A stretch of DNA of 10,438 nucleotides from Dehalococcoidia bacterium UBA7891 (GTDB taxonomy: Bacteria; Chloroflexota; Dehalococcoidia; Lucifugimonadales; UBA826), in the NCBI GenBank assembly GCA_002500485.1, contig DLRJ01000004.1:1-10438 (forward strand). The letters are read 5' to 3'. Of this stretch, positions 6,519 to 10,438 are shown one piece after another (the first letter of the stretch is position 1; the number at the start of each line of letters is the position of its first letter). The notes beneath the pieces were generated by a model that was given only the letters and a program-made list of their open reading frames with translations, was not told where the DNA came from and ran no database searches. The position numbers and the translations under genes were made by a program.

Positions 6519-7904
6519 ATGCAGCAAGCCAATTCGAGAGGGAAGGGCAGTGATGCCTCTAGGCGAGACCTGACACGCGGTAGTGTTCCCAGAAACTTGT
6601 GGAACATGGCTTGGCCTCAAATGGCCGACAGTGCCCTTACTGTTGTGGACCAAATTGCAGATCTTTTTTGGGCTGGCAGAATGGGGTACAAGACAATAGC
6701 AGGTCTTGGGGTAGCTCAAACTTATATATTGATTTACTCCACAGCTAGGATAGGCTTGGATGCTGGCATGAGGGCTATGATATCTCGGGCTATTGGGGCA
6801 AATGATAGAGAGTACGCAAACCATGTGTTACTACAAGCTTTGACAATGACTTTCATTTGGACTTTAGTGGTTGGTGGATTAGGGATCATTTTCACAGATA
6901 AATTATTGTCGATGGTTGGAGTAAGCGGGGCTGTGGTTGAATCAGCAACCATGTATATGCAACTTCAATTTGTGGCCTATTCGATGCAAAATTTTATACG
7001 CCTCACCAGTGGGGCCTTGAACGCAGCGGGAGACAGTATAAATCCACTGAAGGCTGTAACTGTAAGCCGTGGAATTCACATATTGTCGAGCCCTTTCTTT
7101 ATTTTTGGGTGGTTATGGTTTCCTGACATGGGTATAGCTGGCGCTGCTGCAGCAAACATAGTGGCTCAGTTCCTGGGTCTGGTTATGAATTTAATAGTGT
7201 TACACAAAGGAAATTCAGGTTTAAAACTGTCCTTTAAATCCTATCGAGTTGATGTCATTTTGATATGGAGATTGTTTCGAATCGGGCTGCCAGCTGCCAT
7301 GACTTCTATGCAAAGATCTGTTTCTCAATTGGTCCTTTTGGTTTGCGTCTCACGCTTTGGTGATGCCCCAGTTGCGGCCTTTGCTCTGTCAAGAAGAGTT
7401 GAAAATATAGTAAATAATACTAGCAGGGGTTTGGGTCGAGCTTCGGCTGCAGTAGCTGGGCAGAATTTGGGGGCTGGGTACCTCAATCGGGCTAAGAACT
7501 CTTTGAGCTGGGCATTAGTCTATTCTGCCATTTTAAGCGCTATAGCGATGACTTTGTATTTATTGTTTACAGAAGAAATTGCTGCTGTATTTAATGGGGA
7601 CCCCAATTTTATAGGGCATATGACTACCTGGTTAATCATACTTGCCATAGCCACTTTTCCGATGAGCTCAGTCCAAGTTTTAACACACGGTATAAGTAAC
7701 ACTGGTGCAACTGTGGCTCCAATGAATATAACCCTTACAACTATGTGGTTAATTGAAATACCTATGGCTTTTGGGTTGGCTTTTTTAACACCCTTGGATT
7801 CTGGAGGAGTTCCATGGGGCATCGCTTGTGGGAATGTGGTGAGATGTTTAGCGTTCCTTTGGTATTTTTATAGAGGGAGTTGGCTTAAACCGGGTGTAAT
7901 TTAA
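6519..7904 (+). CDS. MATE-family efflux transporter (NorM/DinF-like)
   Basis: A 461-residue membrane protein, the usual length for multidrug and toxic compound extrusion carriers, with a pattern of about 12 helices in two homologous halves. The first half opens with 'PRNLWNMAWPQMADSALTVVDQIADLFWAGRMG' (24-56) and the second with 'RIGLPAAMTSMQRSVSQLVLLVCVSRFGDAPVAAFALSRRVE'; both are MatE-domain signatures (Pro in helix 1, then the gate region). 'ARIGLDAGMRAMISRAIGA' (76-94) is also typical. MATE proteins export organic cations or metabolites in exchange for Na+ or H+; the substrate is not readable. The ATG lies 9 bases after the MFS stop with no Shine-Dalgarno site, so it is probably translated from the same mRNA by reinitiation. 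The stop codon sits in the loop of a weak 5-bp inverted repeat (7891-7909). Confidence 0.9.
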   Translation: MQQANSRGKGSDASRRDLTRGSVPRNLWNMAWPQMADSALTVVDQIADLFWAGRMGYKTIAGLGVAQTYILIYSTARIGLDAGMRAMISRAIGANDREYANHVLLQALTMTFIWTLVVGGLGIIFTDKLLSMVGVSGAVVESATMYMQLQFVAYSMQNFIRLTSGALNAAGDSINPLKAVTVSRGIHILSSPFFIFGWLWFPDMGIAGAAAANIVAQFLGLVMNLIVLHKGNSGLKLSFKSYRVDVILIWRLFRIGLPAAMTSMQRSVSQLVLLVCVSRFGDAPVAAFALSRRVENIVNNTSRGLGRASAAVAGQNLGAGYLNRAKNSLSWALVYSAILSAIAMTLYLLFTEEIAAVFNGDPNFIGHMTTWLIILAIATFPMSSVQVLTHGISNTGATVAPMNITLTTMWLIEIPMAFGLAFLTPLDSGGVPWGIACGNVVRCLAFLWYFYRGSWLKPGVI

Positions 7905-7977
7905 ACCCGATACAATATGATGTAATAGCATCAGTTACTACTTAAGGTGCTCATAAGTTCATCAAAGTTTAAAGAAT

Positions 7978-8472
7978 ATGGTTTGGTATAGAGACTGGGT
8001 TTTCTACAGCATAGCTATCGTAGTGTTTATTTTGGATCAAATTTCCAAGGAGGTGATTCGCCGCCACCTTCCCTTATATGGTTCTTGGCCAGAAGATGGG
8101 TTCTTAAGGATTGTTCACGGATTGAACACAGGGTCTGCATTCGGGCTTTTCTCTGGGTTCACTAACCTCCTGACCATAGCATCTATAGTTGGGATCGGGG
8201 TGGTTTTGTATTATTTTCAGAAACAAGAGATTTCGGTTATCTGGTATCGGCTGAGTATAGGACTGATAGTTGGAGGGGCTTTAGGAAATTTGGTGGATCG
8301 TTTGAAAGATGGGGCAGTTGTGGATTTCATAAGTGTCGGATGGTGGCCTGCTTTTAATGTGGCGGATTCTTCGATAAGCGTCGGAATGGTTTTATTGATT
8401 ATTACCTTGTTGTTTGGAGAAAGATTTGGTTGGATCCCCACTTCAAATGAAAGTCGACCTGATGATTCATGA
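7978..8472 (+). CDS. lspA: Lipoprotein signal peptidase (signal peptidase II)
   Basis: A 164-residue membrane aspartyl protease that cleaves the signal peptide of prolipoproteins ahead of the lipidated cysteine. Four hydrophobic segments fit the family. Conserved motifs are all present: 'DQISK' (20-24), 'NTGSAFGLF' (50-58), 'GGALGNLVDRL' (99-109), 'VVDFI' with catalytic Asp116, and 'PAFNVADSSI' with catalytic Asp130. The commonest form of the second motif is NTGAAFG; Ser for the first Ala is a mild change. The predicted lipoprotein encoded at 631-1557 (lipobox LIGC) would be one substrate. The start has no clear Shine-Dalgarno site and follows a 73-base gap from the MATE gene; no earlier start restores further conserved sequence. 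The stop overlaps the next gene by ATGA, so the two are probably co-translated. Confidence 0.96.
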   Translation: MVWYRDWVFYSIAIVVFILDQISKEVIRRHLPLYGSWPEDGFLRIVHGLNTGSAFGLFSGFTNLLTIASIVGIGVVLYYFQKQEISVIWYRLSIGLIVGGALGNLVDRLKDGAVVDFISVGWWPAFNVADSSISVGMVLLIITLLFGERFGWIPTSNESRPDDS

Positions 8473-9362
8473 ATGAAATAAAATTTGTGGCCCAACGAGA
8501 CGATATTAGATTGGACCAAATTGTTTCGTGTGTTATTGAGGCTTATTCTCGTTCTGCGGCAAGGGAACTGATAAAAAAAGGTTTAGTGAAAGTGGATGGG
8601 AAGATAGGAAAACCTTCGACAAAGGTAGCTATCGGACAACAAATCACGGCTATTATTCCGGAGTACCAAAAGACTTCTCTGCAGCCACAGCAAATAGAGT
8701 TATCAGTCATATATGAGGACGAATCACTCATTGTTATTGATAAACCTGCTGGGCTTTCTGTTCACCCAGGACCTGGCCACCCTGATGGTACCTTGATTAA
8801 TGCTGTAATGGCTTTATGTCCTGACATAAGCGGAGTGGGTGAAGAAAATAGGCCAGGCATTGTACATCGACTAGATATGGATACTTCTGGGGTAATCGTT
8901 GTTGCCAAAAACGACCGAAGCCATAGATCTTTATCAGATCAGTTTAAGAATCGCACGGTTACTAAAAAGTATGTGGCCTTGGTTGAAGGAAACATGAACC
9001 AAAAAAAAGCGATAATTGATGGTCCAATAGGGCGAGATCCACACGATAGGAAGAAAATGGCAATAATCGAAAAAGGACGAGATGCTAAGACAGAATATGC
9101 AGTAGACGAAAGATTTGCACAATTTGATTGTTTGGGTGTGAAACCAAAAACAGGTCGAACTCATCAAATTCGGGTTCATTTGTGTTCCTTAGGGCACCCG
9201 GTAGCGGGGGACATTTTATATGGCAATGGGGTTGCTGGGCTTGACAGGCAATTCTTGCATGCAGAAAGTCTTTTATTAGCACACCCTAGCAACAATAGTC
9301 TTATGGAATTCAAATCTCCGTTACCACAGGACCTGCTTAAATTTAAGCACTCTCTAAGTTAA
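8469..9362 (+). CDS. rluD: RluA/RluD-family ribosomal large-subunit pseudouridine synthase
   Basis: A 297-residue protein. Residues about 13-62 form an S4 RNA-binding domain ('IRLDQIVS...SAARELIKKGLVKVDGK'). The catalytic domain holds 'IDKPAGLSVHPGPGH' (90-104), 'GIVHRLDMDTSGVIVVAKND' (130-149) with the nucleophilic Asp136 in the HRLDxxTSG motif, 'KTGRTHQIRVH' (227-237) and 'RQFLHAESL' (260-268). It isomerises uridines in rRNA to pseudouridine. An S4 domain fits RluC/RluD rather than RluA; rluD is the better guess because it is often next to lspA, but the exact target sites (1911/1915/1917 in E. coli RluD) are not proven here. The ATG overlaps the lspA stop by four bases (ATGA). The stop codon lies in the loop of a stem-loop (9346-9377). 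Confidence 0.93.
   Translation: MNEIKFVAQRDDIRLDQIVSCVIEAYSRSAARELIKKGLVKVDGKIGKPSTKVAIGQQITAIIPEYQKTSLQPQQIELSVIYEDESLIVIDKPAGLSVHPGPGHPDGTLINAVMALCPDISGVGEENRPGIVHRLDMDTSGVIVVAKNDRSHRSLSDQFKNRTVTKKYVALVEGNMNQKKAIIDGPIGRDPHDRKKMAIIEKGRDAKTEYAVDERFAQFDCLGVKPKTGRTHQIRVHLCSLGHPVAGDILYGNGVAGLDRQFLHAESLLLAHPSNNSLMEFKSPLPQDLLKFKHSLS
9334..9349 (+). repeat. Perfect 16-base palindrome in the 3' end of rluD
   Basis: TGCTTAAATTTAAGCA equals its own reverse complement. As RNA it could form a 6-bp stem with an AATT loop; as DNA it is a symmetric site. It encodes part of the last residues of the RluD-type protein and shares 9346-9349 with the larger stem-loop that follows, so the two RNA structures exclude each other. 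The role is unknown. Confidence 0.55.
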
Positions 9363-9377
9363 AATTTAGCGAGTGTT
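9346..9377 (+). repeat. Stem-loop spanning the rluD stop codon, upstream of gltX
   Basis: The arms 9346-9359 and 9364-9377 pair over 14 positions: 11 Watson-Crick pairs, two G-U pairs (9347/9376 and 9358/9365) and one T/C mismatch (9353/9370). The loop is TAAA (9360-9363), so the rluD stop codon is the loop itself. There is no run of T after the right arm, so it is not a standard intrinsic terminator. It may be a leaky terminator, an mRNA stability element or a structure melted by the terminating ribosome. No terminator function is claimed. Confidence 0.5.
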
Positions 9378-9395
9378 AGTATTCAAATAGGTTAT

Positions 9396-9404
9396 TGATA
9401 GAAT
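9396..9404 (+). promoter_or_regulatory. Candidate extended -10 element for gltX
   Basis: TGATAGAAT reads as TGn plus TAGAAT, one base from the TATAAT consensus, in the 63-base gap before gltX. The base at the -35 position (9376-9381, TTAGTA) matches three of six. A start near 9411 would leave a leader of only about 15 bases, with the GAGG at 9409-9412 at its very 5' end, which weakens the case. gltX may simply be co-transcribed with rluD. Confidence 0.22.
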
Positions 9405-9425
9405 AATTGAGGTTTTGATTAAATT

Positions 9426-10438
9426 ATGGACTTTCCCAAGATAAGAGTTAGATATGCTCCAAGTCCAACAGGCGAACCTCATGTTGGAAATATCAGGACG
9501 GCTCTTTTCGACTGGTTGATAGCTCGAAACAGCTCAGGGCAATTTATAGTGAGGGTTGAAGATACAGATCAAGCAAGGAAAGTGGAAGGGGCTATAGAAT
9601 TACAAAAAGACTCTCTTAAATGGTTGGGACTGGATTGGGATGAAGGACTTGGGCTGGGTGGGAAGTATGGTCCTTACACGCAGTCAGAAAGACTAACTTT
9701 ATATACCGATGTGGCTGAGCGCCTCTTGCAAAATGGGAAGGCATATAAATGTTTTTGTGATGGAGAGAGGTTGTCAAATTTGAGAAAGACACAACTTGAA
9801 AGTAAAGCGACTCTAGTAGGATATGATGGGCATTGTAGGTCTCTAAGATCCGACGAATCCAATTCTGGGCCCTTCGTAGTGAGGTTCAAGATGCCAGGTT
9901 CGGGCATATCAGAATTGGATGATCTGGTGAGGGGTCATTTGAAATTCGATAATTCCCTTTCTGATGATTTCATAATACTGAAATCAGATGGATACCCTAC
10001 TTACCATCTAGCTTCGGTTGTTGATGACCATTACATGGACATATCCCATGTGTTGAGGGGTGAGGAATGGGTGTCAAGTGTGCCACGACATGTCCAGCTT
10101 TATTTGGCCCTGGAATGGGAAATGCCGTTATTTGCTCATTTGCCGACTATACTCGCACCTGATAAATCTAAACTTAGTAAGCGCCATGGGGCAACTTCCG
10201 TTTTGGAATATAAGAAGGCAGGCTATTTACCGGAAGCTATGTTCAATTTTTTAAGTCTACTTGGCTGGTCTATTGATGGAGACACTGAAATAATATCTAA
10301 AGAAGAGTTGGTTAGTAAATTTGATCCCAGCCGGATAAGCTCTGCAAGTGCCATTTTTGATATAGAAAAGCTAAATTGGATGAATGGACACTATATTAGG
10401 TCAATGAGCAGCTTGGAATTATCACAAATACTTGGAAA
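9426..10438 (+). CDS. gltX: Glutamyl-tRNA synthetase, 5' part (cut by window end)
   Basis: The frame is open from the ATG at 9426 to the window end: 337 codons of an expected 460-490. It is a class I synthetase that charges tRNA with glutamate. Seen: 'VRYAPSPTGEPHVGNIRTALF' (8-28), in which PHVGN is the HIGH motif; 'RVEDTDQAR' (43-51); the 'CFCDGE' pair Cys109/Cys111; 'YDGHCR' (133-138) with Cys137; 'YPTYHLASVVDDHYMDISHVLRGEEW' (190-215) of the amino-acid pocket; and 'KLSKRHGA' (249-256), the KMSKS signature. In E. coli GltX the zinc ligands are Cys, Cys, Cys and His; here three cysteines are in similar places but residue 139 is Ser, so zinc binding is uncertain. The anticodon-binding domain is beyond the window, so discriminating and non-discriminating types cannot be told apart. 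GAGG at 9409-9412 is 13 bases before the ATG, rather far. It follows rluD by 63 bases. Confidence 0.96.
   Translation, partial: MDFPKIRVRYAPSPTGEPHVGNIRTALFDWLIARNSSGQFIVRVEDTDQARKVEGAIELQKDSLKWLGLDWDEGLGLGGKYGPYTQSERLTLYTDVAERLLQNGKAYKCFCDGERLSNLRKTQLESKATLVGYDGHCRSLRSDESNSGPFVVRFKMPGSGISELDDLVRGHLKFDNSLSDDFIILKSDGYPTYHLASVVDDHYMDISHVLRGEEWVSSVPRHVQLYLALEWEMPLFAHLPTILAPDKSKLSKRHGATSVLEYKKAGYLPEAMFNFLSLLGWSIDGDTEIISKEELVSKFDPSRISSASAIFDIEKLNWMNGHYIRSMSSLELSQILG

Noticed and set aside
7891..7909. CGGGT/ACCCG inverted repeat around the MATE stop codon as a terminator
   Set aside because: The stem is only 5 bp with a 9-base loop and no T-run follows. A second small repeat, TGATG/CATCA at 7918-7933, is equally weak.
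7911..7916. TACAAT as a -10 box for lspA
   Set aside because: It is one base from consensus, but there is no TG extension and nothing like a -35 box at 7888-7893, and AT-rich DNA gives such matches often.
9674..9907. 77-residue minus-strand reading frame inside gltX
   Set aside because: It lies wholly antisense to conserved gltX sequence with no ribosome site or domain.
1..10438. Search for tRNA or rRNA genes, CRISPR repeats, insertion sequences, att sites and phage or defence genes
   Set aside because: Reading both strands gave no cloverleaf, direct-repeat array, transposase or integrase motif, or defence domain; nearly every base is in a recognisable metabolic, transport or housekeeping gene.

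Overview
This window comes from a bacterial chromosome that is moderately AT-rich by eye and gene-dense. It holds eight complete protein genes and two cut by the window edges. I see no RNA gene, CRISPR array, transposase or phage gene. The organism cannot be named from sequence alone. A galactonate-dehydratase-like enolase-superfamily enzyme, an NAD-type SDR, an MCT-type MFS carrier and a lipoprotein thioredoxin together resemble uncultured Chloroflexota/Dehalococcoidia (SAR202-like) genomes. That assignment is an inference with modest confidence.

Layout, left to right. (1) Plus strand, 3-1557: the 3' part of a short-chain dehydrogenase/reductase, whose end overlaps the start of a lipoprotein-anchored TlpA-like thioredoxin-fold protein by 23 bases. 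(2) Plus strand, 1603-2784: a class I PLP aminotransferase with its own Shine-Dalgarno site and a consensus -10 box. (3) Minus strand, 5102 down to 2793: a two-gene operon in which an enolase-superfamily (mandelate racemase/galactonate dehydratase-like) gene is followed after 6 bases by a threonine-synthase-like PLP enzyme. This operon converges on the aminotransferase gene with only 8 bases between stop codons. (4) A 90-base divergent intergenic region, 5103-5192, with promoter-like sequences in both directions and an imperfect dyad. (5) Plus strand, 5193-7904: an MFS transporter and a MATE-family exporter separated by 9 bases. (6) Plus strand, 7978-10438: a housekeeping block of lspA, an RluD-type pseudouridine synthase (ATGA overlap with lspA) and gltX (cut by the window end).

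The left part reads as accessory small-molecule metabolism: oxidoreductase, aminotransferase, acid-sugar dehydratase-like enzyme, PLP lyase/synthase-like enzyme and two transporters. The right part is core cell maintenance: lipoprotein signal peptide processing, rRNA modification and glutamyl-tRNA charging. The lipoprotein at 631-1557 would itself be a substrate of the LspA encoded at 7978-8472.

I found no convincing undescribed system. The items most worth a second look are the stem-loop whose loop holds the rluD stop codon just upstream of gltX, the tightly coupled enolase-superfamily/threonine-synthase-like operon with its divergent control region, the atypical SSGNAG motif in the threonine-synthase-like protein, and a nine-G tract in the enolase-superfamily gene.
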